Counted from the stretch's first letter, positions 34,202-44,809 are shown. The stretch is DNA of 64,000 bases from Pigmentiphaga litoralis (GCF_014651835.1 NZ_BMXQ01000001.1:992001-1056000); one strand, 5' to 3'. Made by a program: numbers and translations. The notes: generated by a model from the sequence alone, not told the origin.

Positions 34202-35500
34202 TCAGTCGGGATCGATGTGCGACAGTTCGGCAATGATCACGTCGACCAGCGCGGCCAGCGGCACGCGGCGCTGGTTGACGGCGGCCTCGCGGCGAAGCGC
34301 CTTCAGGCTCACTTCATCGGCCGCGACCTCGTCTTCGCCCAGAATGACGGCAAATTCGGCGCCGCTGGCGTCCGCGCGCTTCATTTGCGACTTGAAGCTG
34401 GGGCTGCCTGCGTGCAGGATCACGTCCAGCCCGGCGTCGCGCAGCGTTTCGGCCACGGCGGCAGCCCGGCGTGCGCCGGCCTCGCCCTGGTGGATCACGT
34501 ACACGTCGCACTCAGGCGTCGGCTCGATGGTTGCGCCCTGCGTCCACAGGTCCAGCAGGCGTTCCATGCCGATGGCGAAACCGACTGCCGGCGCAGGCTT
34601 GCCGCCCAGCAACTGGATCAGCCCGTCATACCGCCCGCCGCCGCACACCGTTCCCTGCGCGCCCAGGCGATCGGTCACCCACTCGAACACGGTCAGGTTG
34701 TAGTAATCCAGGCCACGCACCAGCCGCGGATTGATGCGGTAACCCACACCGGCGTCGTCCAGGCGCTGCTTGACGCCGTCGAAGTGGGCCAGCGATTCCG
34801 CACCCAGGAAATCCAGCAGGCGCGGCGCGCCGTCGGCCATGGCCTGCAGAGCCGGGTTCTTGGTATCCAGCACGCGCAGCGGATTGGTGTACAGGCGGCG
34901 CTTGCCGTCTTCGTCCAGCTGGTCCTGGAAGCCTTCCAGGTACGTGATCAGCGCTTGCCGATGGGCCAGGCGTTCGTCAGCCGAGCCTAGCGAATTGATT
35001 TCAAGGCGGATGTCGGTCAAGCCGAGCGTGCGCCACAGGCGCGCCAGCATCAGGATCAGTTCGACGTCGATGTCCGGGCCGGCAAAGCCGAGCGCTTCGA
35101 CATCGATCTGGTGGAACTGGCGATAGCGGCCGCGCTGCGGACGCTCGTGACGGAACACCGGGCCGATCGCGTATACGCGCTGCGGGCGTTCATAGATCAG
35201 GTTGTGCTCGACCGTCGCGCGGACCATGCCGGCCGTGAATTCGGGCCGCATGGTCAGCGACTCGCCATTGAGGCTGTCGGTAAAGCTGTACATCTCTTTT
35301 TCGACGATGTCGGTGACTTCACCGATGCCGCGCGTGAACAGGCGCGTGTGCTCGAGCACGGGGGTGCGCAGGCTGCGATAACCGTAGCTGCGCAGCCAGT
35401 CGCGCACCAGCGCTTCGAGCTTGTCCCACTGGGCCGAATCGCTCGGCAGGATGTCGTTCATGCCGCGAATCGCGGAAAGTTTCTGGAAAGTATCTGCCAT
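34202..35500 (-). CDS. hisS: histidyl-tRNA synthetase
   Basis: 432 aa. Class II synthetase: [12 protein letters not shown] at the start, motif 2 [20 protein letters not shown] (about residues 112-131), the histidine-specific [14 protein letters not shown] (about residues 261-274), motif 3 [14 protein letters not shown] (about 310-323), and the C-terminal anticodon-binding domain. It joins histidine to tRNA-His. Downstream genes yfgM and bamB lie in the same direction, upstream is ispG. Confidence 0.97.
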   Translation of the reverse strand: MADTFQKLSAIRGMNDILPSDSAQWDKLEALVRDWLRSYGYRSLRTPVLEHTRLFTRGIGEVTDIVEKEMYSFTDSLNGESLTMRPEFTAGMVRATVEHNLIYERPQRVYAIGPVFRHERPQRGRYRQFHQIDVEALGFAGPDIDVELILMLARLWRTLGLTDIRLEINSLGSADERLAHRQALITYLEGFQDQLDEDGKRRLYTNPLRVLDTKNPALQAMADGAPRLLDFLGAESLAHFDGVKQRLDDAGVGYRINPRLVRGLDYYNLTVFEWVTDRLGAQGTVCGGGRYDGLIQLLGGKPAPAVGFAIGMERLLDLWTQGATIEPTPECDVYVIHQGEAGARRAAAVAETLRDAGLDVILHAGSPSFKSQMKRADASGAEFAVILGEDEVAADEVSLKALRREAAVNQRRVPLAALVDVIIAELSHIDPD

Positions 35501-35536
35501 GGTGTCTTGTTGTTGGTATCGCGGTACGTACCGCGT

Positions 35537-36868
35537 TCAGGCGTCCGACGCTGCCGTCGTCGCCGTGGTGGCGGCGGCCGGGGGCGAGGCGCCATAGCGG
35601 CGGCTGACGTAGTCTTCGACCAGGGCCTGGAATTCTTCGGCGATATGGTCGCCCTTGAGCGTCAGGGTGCGTTCGCCGTCGATGTAGACCGGCGCGATGG
35701 GTTGTTCACCGGAGCCGGGAAGGCTGATGCCGATATCGGCAAACTTGCTTTCTCCGGGCCCGTTTACCACACAGCCCATGACGGCCACGTGCAGCGACTC
35801 GACGCCCGGGTATTGCGAGCGCCACACGGGCATCTGGGCGCGCAGATAGCCCTGGATGCTCGCCGCCAGTTCCTGGAACACGGTGCTGCTGGTACGTCCG
35901 CAGCCGGGACACGCCACCACCACCGGGGCAAACGCCCGCAGGCCCAGGCTTTGGAGGATTTCTTGCGCCACGACGACTTCGGTGCTGCGGTCGCCGTTGG
36001 GTTCCGGGGTCAGCGATACCCGGATCGTGTCGCCTATCCCCTGTTGCAGCAGAATGCCCATGGCCGCCGTGGAGGCGACGATGCCCTTGCTGCCCATGCC
36101 GGCTTCGGTCAGGCCCAGGTGCAGCGGGTAGTCGCAGCGCGCGCTCAGGTCGCGATAGACGGCGATCAGGTCCTGCGCGTTGCTGACCTTGCAGGACAGG
36201 ATGATGCGGTCCGAAGGCATGCCCAGGCTTTCGGCGCGCTCGGCGTTGTCGATCGCCGATACCACCAGGCAGTCACGCATGACGGCGCTCGCTTCCCACG
36301 GTACGGCGCGGCGACCATTGTCGTCCATCATGCGGGCCAGCAGGTCCTGGTCCAGGCTTCCCCAGTTCACGCCGATACGCACCGGCTTCTCGTGCCGGTT
36401 CGCCACGTCGATCATCTGGGCGAAATTGTCATCGCGGCGTTTGCCGGTGCCCATGTTGCCGGGGTTGATCCGATACTTGGACAGGGCCTGCGCGCAATCG
36501 GGGTACTGCGTCAGCAGCTTGTGCCCGTTGTAGTGGAAATCGCCCACCAGCGGCAAATACACGCCCATACGGTCGAGCTGTTCACGGATCGCCGGGACTT
36601 CCCTGGCGGCTTCGGCCGTGTTCACCGTGATCCGCACGACCTCGGACCCGGCAAGGGCCAGTTCCTTGACCTGGATCGCCGTGGCGATCGCGTCGGCCGT
36701 GTCGGTATTGGTCATGGACTGCACGACCACCGGCGCCCCACCCCCGACCGCGACGACGTTGCCGTCCCAGCGGATGTGGACCTGGCGGGTTGCGCGGCGC
36801 GGCGCCGGGCCCGCAGGGAATGGCGCGGCGGCGTTGCCGGAAGACAGGGAATCGAGGGGGGTCTGCAT
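35537..36868 (-). CDS. ispG: HMB-PP synthase IspG (GcpE)
   Basis: 443 aa. Iron-sulfur enzyme of the MEP isoprenoid pathway that makes HMBPP from ME-cPP. TIM-barrel start [22 protein letters not shown]-like [11 protein letters not shown], and the C-terminal cluster motif [10 protein letters not shown] plus GCVVNGPGE (about residues 317-326 and 360-368) with the three Cys ligands. The N-terminal 25 residues are poorly conserved. It lies between rodZ (15 bp) and hisS (36 bp). Confidence 0.97.
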   Translation of the reverse strand: MQTPLDSLSSGNAAAPFPAGPAPRRATRQVHIRWDGNVVAVGGGAPVVVQSMTNTDTADAIATAIQVKELALAGSEVVRITVNTAEAAREVPAIREQLDRMGVYLPLVGDFHYNGHKLLTQYPDCAQALSKYRINPGNMGTGKRRDDNFAQMIDVANRHEKPVRIGVNWGSLDQDLLARMMDDNGRRAVPWEASAVMRDCLVVSAIDNAERAESLGMPSDRIILSCKVSNAQDLIAVYRDLSARCDYPLHLGLTEAGMGSKGIVASTAAMGILLQQGIGDTIRVSLTPEPNGDRSTEVVVAQEILQSLGLRAFAPVVVACPGCGRTSSTVFQELAASIQGYLRAQMPVWRSQYPGVESLHVAVMGCVVNGPGESKFADIGISLPGSGEQPIAPVYIDGERTLTLKGDHIAEEFQALVEDYVSRRYGASPPAAATTATTAASDA

Positions 36869-36883
36869 GGTACCTGTGGACTC

Positions 36884-37825
36884 TCAGTTCAGCGTCATGC
36901 GGGCGACGTTGTCGCGACGGGCCGAGCTCATGTCGAGCGGGGCGCGGCGCCACTGGGCGTCCACGCCCTTGACGTTGCCGATCACGATACGCAGCGGCGC
37001 GGCGGACGCTTCGACCGACACGTCGGTGTTGGGCGGCACGATCTGCGAAATGGCGACGGTGCCGTTGGCGCGGCGCACGTCGATCCAGCTTGCTTCGCGG
37101 GTGCGGATGACCAGGCCATCGGCATTGGTGGCCGCCGGGGCAGCGGCGGCAGCAGGCTCGGGCGTGGCAACCGGTGGCGGGACCGCGGCCGCAGCAGGCG
37201 GCGCCGGCGTGCCCGGAATCACGCCCAGCGGTTCGTTCGAGCCGGTTGGCGTGGTGTTGGGCGGTGCGACGGGTTCCGTCGATTCCGTCACCGGGGCCAC
37301 AGGGGCCAGCGCGGTGGTGGACGGCTTGGGCGTGCCGGTCAGGACCGACAAGGCGCCTTGTTGCGTCAAGGCATAGGCGACCAGTGCGATCGCCACCAGC
37401 AGCATGAAACCGCCGATGATCCACGGCGCCGGGCGCTTGCGTCCGGTCTTGGGCCAATCGCGCCCACCGGACTGCGCCAGCGGGCTGGACAGCGACGACG
37501 CCTGCGCCAGCGACACCGGATCGCCGGTTTCCAGGCGCGGGCCCATGGCCTGCAGGAGGGGTTCAGGGGGAATGTCCAGGACGCGCGCATAGTTGCGCAC
37601 GAAGCCGCGCAGCGACATGCCGTGGGGCAGATCGCTCCAGCGTTCGTCTTCCAGTGCCGCAATCTGGCGCACGCCAAACTTGAGTCGGATCGACACTTCG
37701 TCTTGCGACCAGCCACGGCGCTCGCGCGCTTCGCGCAACATTGCGCCGGCCGAGGTTGCCGTATTGCCCGCGCCAGTCATTGCCGCGTCGTTTGCACCGG
37801 TCATTGCGCCCTGCCCTTCACTCAT
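36884..37825 (-). CDS. rodZ: RodZ-like cytoskeletal/HTH membrane protein
   Basis: 313 aa. N-terminal Cro-type helix-turn-helix ([20 protein letters not shown], then [13 protein letters not shown]; about residues 29-62), one membrane helix ([20 protein letters not shown], about 132-151), a long Pro/Ala/Thr linker, and a C-terminal periplasmic DUF4115 domain ([13 protein letters not shown]...[17 protein letters not shown]). RodZ links MreB to the cell-wall elongation machinery. Its start overlaps the rlmN stop by 4 bp (ATGA); no pilF/pilW gene sits between them. Confidence 0.88.
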   Translation of the reverse strand: MSEGQGAMTGANDAAMTGAGNTATSAGAMLREARERRGWSQDEVSIRLKFGVRQIAALEDERWSDLPHGMSLRGFVRNYARVLDIPPEPLLQAMGPRLETGDPVSLAQASSLSSPLAQSGGRDWPKTGRKRPAPWIIGGFMLLVAIALVAYALTQQGALSVLTGTPKPSTTALAPVAPVTESTEPVAPPNTTPTGSNEPLGVIPGTPAPPAAAAVPPPVATPEPAAAAAPAATNADGLVIRTREASWIDVRRANGTVAISQIVPPNTDVSVEASAAPLRIVIGNVKGVDAQWRRAPLDMSSARRDNVARMTLN

Positions 37826-39063
37826 TCATGCACCTCGACGATACGGCCGAACCGGCTGTCGGTGGCCATTCTTTCCTTGAAGCGGGTACGGTCCTTGACC
37901 TCGCCCGCCAGTTGCCCGCACGCGGCATCGATGTCGTCGCCGCGCGTCTTGCGCACGGTGGTCACGATGCCTGCATCCATCAACCGCTGTGCGAAGAGGC
38001 GCACCCGAGCAGGGGGCGAGCGCTTCAGGCCGGACAGGGCGAAGGGGTTGAACGGAATCAGATTGAACTTGCACGACACCTGCTGCGCGATGTCGATGAG
38101 CTGGTCCGCATGTTCGTCGGCATCGTTGATGCCATCGAGCATGATGTATTCGAACGTGATGAAATCGCGCGGCGCGAACGCCAGGTAGCGCTGACAGGCG
38201 GCAATGAGCTCGCGCAGCGGATACTTGCGGTTCAAGGGCACGAGATCGTCACGCAGTGCGTCGTTCGGCGCGTGCAGCGACACGGCAAGGGCCACCGGGC
38301 AGTCCTGCGACAGACGGTCCATCATGGGCACGACGCCCGATGTGGACAGCGTCACGCGTCGGCGCGACAGGCCGTAGGCGTTGTCATCCAGCATGAGCTT
38401 GAGCGCCTGGACGGTCGGCTCGTAATTGAGCAGCGGTTCGCCCATGCCCATCATCACGACATTGCTGATGACGCGGTGGTCGGTATTGGCCGTGGGAACG
38501 ATGCCGCTGCCCGCGAGCCCGGCGGCGCCGTGCGCGCCTGCGTGAACCACGCGGGCGCCCTGGCCGTCGGCTTCGATGGTGCGGCGGGCCAGCCACAACT
38601 GGCCGATGATTTCATCGACCGTCAGGTTGCGGTTGAAGCCCTGGTGGCCAGTCGAGCAGAACCGGCAGGCCACCGCGCAGCCCGCTTGCGTCGAAATGCA
38701 GAGCGTGCCGCGGTCATCTTCGGGAATGAATACGGTTTCAACGGCATTGCCGTTGCCGACGTCGAGCAGCCACTTGCGGGTGCCGTCGGACGACTTCTGG
38801 GCGGTCACGACGGAAGGCGCCCGAACCTCGCATCGATCCGCCAGCGTGGCGCGGAACGATTTTGCGAGGTCGGTCATCTCGTCGAATTCGGCCACGCCGC
38901 GCTGGTGGATCCAGCGCTGCAACTGCTTGGCGCGAAACGGCTTGTCGCCCCACTGCCCCACCATGGACGCGAGCGAGTCCCCGTCCAGGCCGAGCAGATT
39001 GATCCGCTTGGCTGTGTCGGGCGACGTCGTGCCTGCGGGGGTAACTGTCGAGATATCGGTCAT
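37822..39063 (-). CDS. rlmN: 23S rRNA A2503 / tRNA methyltransferase RlmN
   Basis: 413 aa from [11 protein letters not shown]; the upstream frame is antisense to ndk. Radical SAM enzyme: [17 protein letters not shown] (about residues 140-156) contains the CxxxCxxC cluster, [11 protein letters not shown] the SAM/GGEP-type motif, and the conserved Cys pair is completed by [14 protein letters not shown] near the C terminus. It methylates C2 of A2503 and of A37 in some tRNAs. It overlaps rodZ by 4 bp and follows ndk by 34 bp. Confidence 0.96.
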   Translation of the reverse strand: MTDISTVTPAGTTSPDTAKRINLLGLDGDSLASMVGQWGDKPFRAKQLQRWIHQRGVAEFDEMTDLAKSFRATLADRCEVRAPSVVTAQKSSDGTRKWLLDVGNGNAVETVFIPEDDRGTLCISTQAGCAVACRFCSTGHQGFNRNLTVDEIIGQLWLARRTIEADGQGARVVHAGAHGAAGLAGSGIVPTANTDHRVISNVVMMGMGEPLLNYEPTVQALKLMLDDNAYGLSRRRVTLSTSGVVPMMDRLSQDCPVALAVSLHAPNDALRDDLVPLNRKYPLRELIAACQRYLAFAPRDFITFEYIMLDGINDADEHADQLIDIAQQVSCKFNLIPFNPFALSGLKRSPPARVRLFAQRLMDAGIVTTVRKTRGDDIDAACGQLAGEVKDRTRFKERMATDSRFGRIVEVHE

Positions 39064-39097
39064 CTCAACCTCCAGGTTGGGCAGGGAGCTTGGCGAA

Positions 39098-39523
39098 TCA
39101 ACGGCTGTGGATCTCGAGTTCCGGGAAGAAGAACGAGATTTCGACCTTCGCGGTTTCCGGAGCGTCGGAGCCATGAACGGCATTGGCGTCGATGCTGTCG
39201 GCGAAATCAGCACGGATCGTGCCCTTCTCGGCCTTCTTGGGATCGGTAGCGCCCATCAGGTCGCGGTTCTTCAGGATCGCGCCTTCGCCTTCCAGCGCTT
39301 GCACGAACACCGGACCGGAGATCATGAAATCGACCAGGTCCTTGAAGAAAGGACGGGCGGCGTGGACGGCGTAGAAACGCTCGGCGTCGGCGCGCGACAG
39401 TTGCACCAGGCGTGCTGCGACAACGCGCAGGCCGGCGGTTTCAAAACGGGAAACGATCTGGCCAATGACGTTCTTAGCAACGGCATCCGGCTTGATGATC
39501 GAAAGGGTACGCTCGATAGCCAT
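39098..39523 (-). CDS. ndk: nucleoside-diphosphate kinase
   Basis: 141 aa from [18 protein letters not shown]. The active-site histidine is in the motif [13 protein letters not shown] / [12 protein letters not shown] (His about residue 117, H-G-S-D). It passes phosphate from ATP to other NDPs. The ATG is preceded by TTGGAG at 8 bp. A TACAAT -10-like element on the minus strand at 39571-39576 may be its promoter. It heads the long minus-strand block. Confidence 0.97.
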   Translation of the reverse strand: MAIERTLSIIKPDAVAKNVIGQIVSRFETAGLRVVAARLVQLSRADAERFYAVHAARPFFKDLVDFMISGPVFVQALEGEGAILKNRDLMGATDPKKAEKGTIRADFADSIDANAVHGSDAPETAKVEISFFFPELEIHSR

Positions 39524-39763
39524 CAAAAACTCCAATAAAAACAGATACTTTGGGGTGAAACTAACCTTAAATTGTATCATGGCGACAAGGCGATACGATG
39601 GTCAGTGCAAACAGCATGCCGTGGCGATGTGTCACTCTGTGTGCCCGCCCTGCAGCGGCCACCGATCAGGGGAACCCTGGTGCATACTCTGTGTCTCATA
39701 CCTATCAGCCCGTTCGCGGGGTTGGGTTGTTTCGAGCAAAAGACCATCAAGGAGTCGCTCAAC

Positions 39764-40465
39764 ATGGACGAGTTTCGTACTACTACCCTCAATCGTGCCG
39801 GGGCTGCGCCCGGTGCGGTCGTGCGCAACCGAGTGCTGCGCAATACCTATTGGCTGCTTGCGGCATCGCTGGTGCCTACGGTCCTTGGCGCCTATCTCGG
39901 CATGGCAACGGGATTGGCCGCTGTCATGGGCCGCAGCCCTGGCATTACCGCCATCCTCTTTCTGGTCGGCGCATTCGGCCTGATGTTCGCTGTGGAGAAG
40001 AACAAGGAAAGTGGCGTGGGCGTCGCCCTGCTGCTGCTGTTCACGTTCTTCATGGGGCTGATGCTGTCGCGCATGATCGGCTTCGTGATGGGCTTTACCA
40101 ACGGGTCCACGCTCGTCATGACGGCCTTCGGCGGCACGGCGGCGGTGTTTGGCACGATGGCGGTGCTGTCCACTACCATCAAGCGTGACCTGTCGGGCAT
40201 GGCCAAGTGGCTGATGGTCGGCGCTGTCGTGCTGATCCTGGCCAGCCTGGCCAATATCTTCCTGCAGTTGCCGGCGTTGATGCTGACCGTGTCGGTCATG
40301 GCCATCGTCATCTTCTCGGCGTTCATGTTGGTTGACCTTCAGCGGGTCGTGAATGGCGGCGAGACGAACTATGTGTCCGCCACCCTGGCGATCTATCTGG
40401 ACGTCTACAACGTCTTTGCCAACCTGCTTGCGCTGCTGGGCATTTTCGGCGGCAGCCGCGAGTAA
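39764..40465 (+). CDS. Bax inhibitor-1 / YccA family membrane protein
   Basis: 233 aa from MDEFRTTTLNRAGAAP, preceded by AAGGAG (SD) 9-10 bp upstream. Seven hydrophobic helices, with the family motif region TLAIYLDVYNVFANLLALLG at the C terminus (acidic Asp at the pore in BI-1/YccA proteins). E. coli YccA modulates FtsH; BI-1 homologues leak calcium. Either role is only by analogy. Divergent from ndk, convergent with rlmD. Confidence 0.92.
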   Translation: MDEFRTTTLNRAGAAPGAVVRNRVLRNTYWLLAASLVPTVLGAYLGMATGLAAVMGRSPGITAILFLVGAFGLMFAVEKNKESGVGVALLLLFTFFMGLMLSRMIGFVMGFTNGSTLVMTAFGGTAAVFGTMAVLSTTIKRDLSGMAKWLMVGAVVLILASLANIFLQLPALMLTVSVMAIVIFSAFMLVDLQRVVNGGETNYVSATLAIYLDVYNVFANLLALLGIFGGSRE

Positions 40466-40504
40466 TCGGTGAGTAGGGCTCCGGCTTGAGACCCGGAGCA
40501 ATTG

Positions 40505-40540
40505 AAAGGGCCAGTGCCGCAGCGCATTGGCCCTTTTTTT
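40505..40540 (+). terminator. intrinsic terminator after the BI-1 gene
   Basis: AAAGGGCCA pairs with TGGCCCTTT, with an inner GTGC/GCGC stem, then four further T. The stem is also A-rich at its 5' side, so it can stop the convergent rlmD transcript too. Confidence 0.88.
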
Positions 40541-40555
40541 ATGGCGGGTGGCTTC

Positions 40556-41941
40556 CTACGCCAGATCGAACACCGCGATCGACTCCACATGCCCCGTATG
40601 CGGGAACATGTTGATGACGCCCGCCTTGCTGAGGCGATAACCGCCCTCTTCCACCAGCACCTGGGCGTCGCGCGCCAGCGTGGCCGGGTTGCATGACACG
40701 TACACGATGCGACGCGGACGATCGTCGCCCAGTTCGGCCAGCGCGCGGGACACGGCCAGGGCGCCGTCGCGGGGCGGGTCGATCAGCATGCGGTCGAAGC
40801 GGCCCAGGCTGCGCAGCCACTTCGCGTCGACTTCGAACAGGTTCAGGGTCGAAAACGACGTCTTGCCTTCCAGGCCATGGCGCCGGGCCGCGTCCAGCGC
40901 CCGTTCGGTCAACGCCGCGCTTCCTTCCACGCCTACCGCCTCGCGGCAGCGGGTGGCCAGCGCCAGCGTAAAGTTGCCCAGGCCGCAGAACAGGTCCGCC
41001 ACGCGGTCGGTCGGCTCGGGCGCCAGCAGGGTCAACGCACGCGACACCAGGGTGCGGTTGATGGCGTGGTTGACCTGGGTAAAGTCGGTTGGCTTGAAGG
41101 GCATGCGCAAGCCGAACTCCGGCAGCGTATAGGCCAGGCCATCCAGATCGTCGCGGACCAGCGGGTGGACGGTTTCCGGACCGCCCGGCTGCAGCCACCA
41201 ATGGATGTCATGTTTTGCCGCGAAGTTGCGCAGCAGCTGGATGTCGGACTCGATCAGCGGGACCATGTGGCGCAGCACCAGCGCCGTCTGCTGGTCCCCC
41301 ACGGCCAGTTCAATCTGCGGAATCTTCTTGCGGGCGCGCATGTTGATCAGCAGGAAGCGCAGCGGCATCAACAGGGCCGAGATGTGGGGCGGCAAGGTGT
41401 GGCATTCGCGCATGTCGGCAATGTTGCTGCCCTTGCGCGACCGGAATCCGACCCGCATGCCGTTCTTTTCGGGCAGGTAACGCACCGACAGGCGCGCACG
41501 GAAGCGGTAGCCCCAGGTCGGGCCGTGGATGGGCGCCAGCACTTCCTGGGGCGACAGCTTGCCGATGTGCGCAAAGTTGTCTTCCAGCACACGCTGCTTG
41601 ACCGCAACCTGTGCGCGCGAGTCCAGATGCTGGACGGCACAGCCGCCGCACTCGTCCACGTGCGGGCAGCGCGGCACGACGCGCATGGCCGATTCGCGGA
41701 CGAGCCGCGTGACCTTGGCGATCTCGTACGACGATTTGTTCTGCAGCGTTTTGACGGTGACGCGCTCGCCGGGCAAGGCACCGTCGATGAAGATGACCTT
41801 GCCGTCCCGGCGCGCAATGCCCCGGCCATCCAGGTCGAGCGACTCGATGGTCAGGACGGCGTCGGGATCGCGAGGAAGGGTTTCGGAAGCGGGCGCGTCA
41901 ACGCCGGGGGAACAGGAAGCGTCGGGAAGAGCGTGACTCAT
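40556..41941 (-). CDS. rlmD: 23S rRNA m5U1939 methyltransferase RlmD
   Basis: 461 aa from MSHALPDASCS. N-terminal TRAM domain (LTIESLDLDGRGIAR) and an Fe-S cluster motif CPHVDECGGC (about residues 91-100) with a further Cys at MRECHTLPPH. Class I methyltransferase core (DRVADLFCGLGNFTLALA) and catalytic Cys in VYVSCNPATLARD (about residue 421). It methylates U1939 of 23S rRNA. In Burkholderia-type genomes it usually follows rpoS in the surE-pcm-nlpD-rpoS locus; here an exonuclease gene lies in between instead. Confidence 0.95.
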   Translation of the reverse strand: MSHALPDASCSPGVDAPASETLPRDPDAVLTIESLDLDGRGIARRDGKVIFIDGALPGERVTVKTLQNKSSYEIAKVTRLVRESAMRVVPRCPHVDECGGCAVQHLDSRAQVAVKQRVLEDNFAHIGKLSPQEVLAPIHGPTWGYRFRARLSVRYLPEKNGMRVGFRSRKGSNIADMRECHTLPPHISALLMPLRFLLINMRARKKIPQIELAVGDQQTALVLRHMVPLIESDIQLLRNFAAKHDIHWWLQPGGPETVHPLVRDDLDGLAYTLPEFGLRMPFKPTDFTQVNHAINRTLVSRALTLLAPEPTDRVADLFCGLGNFTLALATRCREAVGVEGSAALTERALDAARRHGLEGKTSFSTLNLFEVDAKWLRSLGRFDRMLIDPPRDGALAVSRALAELGDDRPRRIVYVSCNPATLARDAQVLVEEGGYRLSKAGVINMFPHTGHVESIAVFDLA

Positions 41942-41982
41942 GACTTCAGCGGGTGCCACAAAAAAGAAAGGAAGGTTCCGCT

Positions 41983-42771
41983 TCAGCCACCGCGTGGCGC
42001 GGGCCACGCATCCAGGTATTGATACCAGTGCGGCTCGTCGATGCCTTCAAGCGTGCTGCGGACCAGAGCGACTTCGGCGTCGTATTGCGCCTTGGTCAGT
42101 TCGCCGCGCATGAAGCGGAAGCGGCAGTATACGAGCCAGGTGTTCACCACGTCGGTTTCGCAGTAGCCGCGCACTTCGTCGGCATCGCCATTGCGCCACG
42201 AATGCCAGACCTGGCTGCCGTCCATGCCCAACTTGCCCGGAAAGCCGCAGAGCTTGGCCAGTTCGTCCAGCGGCGCGTTGGCGCGGCCGTTGTACTTGGC
42301 CAGCAGATCCATCAGGTCGATGTGCCGGTTATGGTAGCGGCTGATGTAGTTGCTGTACTTGAAGTCGCGGTCGTCTTCGCCCATTTCCCAATAGCGGGAC
42401 GCCTGGACGTTCTGGATCAGGGCGCGGTAGTGCAGCACCGGCAGATCGAACCCCGAGCCGTTCCAGCTGACCAGTTGGGGCGTGTAGCGTTCGATGGTCT
42501 TGAAGAAGCCGTCGATCAGCTTGGCTTCGGGGTCGTCGGCCTTGCCGATGCACTTGACGCGAAAGCCTTCATCGTCGCGAAAGGCGCAGCCCACCACCGC
42601 AATCTTCTGCAGGTGCAGCGGCAGGAAGTCATGACCGACGGCTTCTCGCCGCGCCGCGAAGGCGCGTTCGGCCACCTCTTCGTCATTGACGTCAGGTCCC
42701 CAGCCGTTAAGGGCGCGCAGGCCCTCGACGTCGGGGATGGTTTCCAGATCGAATACCAGGATCGGGGTCAT
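41983..42771 (-). CDS. 3'-5' exonuclease, PolB-like DEDDy type
   Basis: 262 aa. Shows the three exonuclease motifs: VFDLETIPD (D-x-E, about residues 6-14), SWNGSGFDLPVL (about 98-109) and YCETDVVNTW (Y-x3-D, about 206-215). This is the DEDDy RNase-H-fold exonuclease class related to the proofreading domain of DNA polymerase B. Substrate (DNA or RNA) is unknown. It is 3 bp downstream of nlpD and 41 bp before rlmD, so it sits in an operon with them. Confidence 0.88.
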   Translation of the reverse strand: MTPILVFDLETIPDVEGLRALNGWGPDVNDEEVAERAFAARREAVGHDFLPLHLQKIAVVGCAFRDDEGFRVKCIGKADDPEAKLIDGFFKTIERYTPQLVSWNGSGFDLPVLHYRALIQNVQASRYWEMGEDDRDFKYSNYISRYHNRHIDLMDLLAKYNGRANAPLDELAKLCGFPGKLGMDGSQVWHSWRNGDADEVRGYCETDVVNTWLVYCRFRFMRGELTKAQYDAEVALVRSTLEGIDEPHWYQYLDAWPAPRGG

Positions 42772-42774
42772 GGG

Positions 42775-43770
42775 TCAGCGCGACGGCAGGAAGCCGGACG
42801 GATCCACGGGCTTGCCCTGGCGGCGGATCTCGAAGTGCAGGCGGGGCGACTCGGCATCGGTCTGGCCCAATTCGGCGATCTTCTGGCCTCGGCGCACCGA
42901 CTGCCCTTCCTTGACCAGCATGGCGCGGTTGTGCGCGTAGGCCGACAGGTAGGTGTTGTTGTGCTTGAGGATGATCAGATTGCCGTAGCCGCGCAGTCCG
43001 CTGCCACTGTAGACGACCTTGCCGTCGGCCGCGGCCAGGACCGGATCGCCGGGCGTGCCGGCAATGTCCAGGCCCTTGTTCCGGGTCTCGTTGAAGTTTT
43101 CAATGACCTTGCCGGCGGCGGGCCAGGCCCAGTCGATCTTTTCGCCGGGCGCCTCGGACGGCTTCGCGGCCGTGGCCGGCGCGGCAGGCACCGTAGGCGG
43201 CGTGGGTACGACCACGGCTGCCGGGGGTGTTCCGGGCGTCGTGGGCGCCGGGGTGCCGAGCGGACGCGGTGCGATGGGCGCGGGGCCGGTGATGGGCGCG
43301 GTCTGGGCAACGCCCGTGTCCGTCTGTGCAACCGCGGGGGGAGCCGAGCCCGGCCGGCGCACGCGCAGCACCTGGCCGACGCGCAACTGATTGGCGTCTT
43401 CCAGTGCGCTCCACTGGGCGATGTCGCGCCAGTCCTGGCCGTGGTCCAGCGCAATCTGATAGAGCGTGTCGCCACGCTTGACCACATAGGTTTCCGCGTC
43501 GGACACGGGACGGCCGTCGGCCGAGGTGCCCGAGGTGGACGCCGACGTGCCGGTGGTGGCGGTCGTGTTGCGTGCGGGCGTGGTACGGTCCACGACCGAC
43601 ACCGTGCGGGGCGTGGTCGTGCAGGCCGTCAGGGCGAGCGCGCCGAGGGCCACCATTGCGCCGCGCCGCAACGCCTGCCCCCAGGGCACGGGCGCCAGGG
43701 GGAACGCGTCGTCCCTGCCTGCCATCCGGCCCTTTTGCATCGTCACACCTGGCGTGCGCCCATTCAGCAT
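42775..43770 (-). CDS. nlpD: NlpD-like LysM/M23 lipoprotein
   Basis: 331 aa from ATG 43770 with GAGGAG 7 bp before it. Lipobox ALTAC (about residues 46-50), LysM domain (YVVKRGDTLYQIALDHG, about residues 95-111), a Pro/Ala linker, and a C-terminal LytM/M23 domain (GYGNLIILKHNNTYLSAYAHN ...PRLHFEIRR). The first zinc His is replaced (NKGLDI) and HxH reads RLHFE, so the peptidase is likely inactive, as in E. coli NlpD, which activates AmiC at the septum. It follows pcm by 19 bp. Confidence 0.92.
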   Translation of the reverse strand: MLNGRTPGVTMQKGRMAGRDDAFPLAPVPWGQALRRGAMVALGALALTACTTTPRTVSVVDRTTPARNTTATTGTSASTSGTSADGRPVSDAETYVVKRGDTLYQIALDHGQDWRDIAQWSALEDANQLRVGQVLRVRRPGSAPPAVAQTDTGVAQTAPITGPAPIAPRPLGTPAPTTPGTPPAAVVVPTPPTVPAAPATAAKPSEAPGEKIDWAWPAAGKVIENFNETRNKGLDIAGTPGDPVLAAADGKVVYSGSGLRGYGNLIILKHNNTYLSAYAHNRAMLVKEGQSVRRGQKIAELGQTDAESPRLHFEIRRQGKPVDPSGFLPSR

Positions 43771-43789
43771 CCCGCATCTCCTCTTTGCA

Positions 43790-44809
43790 TTACATCAATA
43801 CCCCTGGTTGCAGGGGCACGAAGCGCACGGGCTCAAGCTCGGTTCTGACCCAGCTCTGCGCACCCGTGCGCTCAATCATGACCAATCGCTGCCGAGCCCC
43901 GCCCTCGGGCGCGATGAGCCGCGCGCCAATGGCGAGCTGACCCAGCAACGCTTCCGGGATCGACAGACCCGCCGCAGCGACAACGATGGCGTCGAACGGC
44001 GCGGCGCTGGGAACTCCCAGCATGCCATCACCGAACACCAGCCGCACATGCGGCAAACGGAGCGGACGCAGCCGGGTACGCGCCAGTTCATGCAGCGCCC
44101 GGATGCGTTCGATCGTATAGACCTCTTTGGCGACACCGGCCAGTACCGCAGCCTGGTAGCCGCACCCTGTACCGACCTCCAGCACCTTGCCCAGTTCCTT
44201 GCCATTGCGCGCCGCGGCGATCATACGCGCCACGATCCAGGGCTGCGAGATGGTCTGGCCGTGGCCGATTGGCAGCGCCGCGTCTTCGTAGGCACGGCTG
44301 GCCAGCGCCTCGTCGACAAAGCGGTGGCGCGCGATGGCCTGCACCGCGGCCAGCACCCGCTCGTCGGCGATGCCCTGCACGCGCAGCCGCGCCACCAGGG
44401 CGTTGCGCATGCGTTCAGAGTTCAGGCCCAGATTATCGTCCTGCCGGGACGGCGTCGTGACCGGGGCGGTACGCTGGGGCACCGTGACCGGCATGGCCGT
44501 GCGCGGATTGCCGATGCGCGTATTGCTGTTGAACGCCCGGGCGACGGCATCGGGCCGGCTGATCGACGCCGGCAGCGGCGTGCGTGTCAGGGCCGGGCGG
44601 CCGGTGGTGACCCGGGTGTTGCTGTTGGTGGGGGTGACCATGACCGGCGCGGCAACCCCCGGCTTGCGGGTCTCGGGACCACGATGGTCGGCGCCGCGGC
44701 CATCATTGCCGCGGCCATCGGACGCACGACCGCCAGGGGACCGCGACGCATCGCGATCAGCAGGGGCCGGCGCCGATCCCGGCGGGTTCAGCGGTTTGCG
44801 CCGGTCCAT
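43790..44809 (-). CDS. pcm: protein-L-isoaspartate O-methyltransferase Pcm with N-terminal extension
   Basis: 339 aa from [11 protein letters not shown]. The C-terminal 210 residues are a standard Pcm domain: [51 protein letters not shown] and [14 protein letters not shown] (SAM motif). It repairs isoaspartyl residues. The first 130 residues are Gly/Pro/Arg then Thr-rich low-complexity, with NSNTR repeated, absent from E. coli Pcm. Start ATG 44809 overlaps the surE stop by 22 bp; an upstream TTG (44824) is less likely. Confidence 0.9.
   Translation of the reverse strand: MDRRKPLNPPGSAPAPADRDASRSPGGRASDGRGNDGRGADHRGPETRKPGVAAPVMVTPTNSNTRVTTGRPALTRTPLPASISRPDAVARAFNSNTRIGNPRTAMPVTVPQRTAPVTTPSRQDDNLGLNSERMRNALVARLRVQGIADERVLAAVQAIARHRFVDEALASRAYEDAALPIGHGQTISQPWIVARMIAAARNGKELGKVLEVGTGCGYQAAVLAGVAKEVYTIERIRALHELARTRLRPLRLPHVRLVFGDGMLGVPSAAPFDAIVVAAAGLSIPEALLGQLAIGARLIAPEGGARQRLVMIERTGAQSWVRTELEPVRFVPLQPGVLM

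Noticed and set aside
35111-38188. 1025-aa open frame on the plus strand
   Set aside because: Antisense of hisS, ispG, rodZ and rlmN. Arg/Ala/Gly/His-rich composition is typical of shadow frames.
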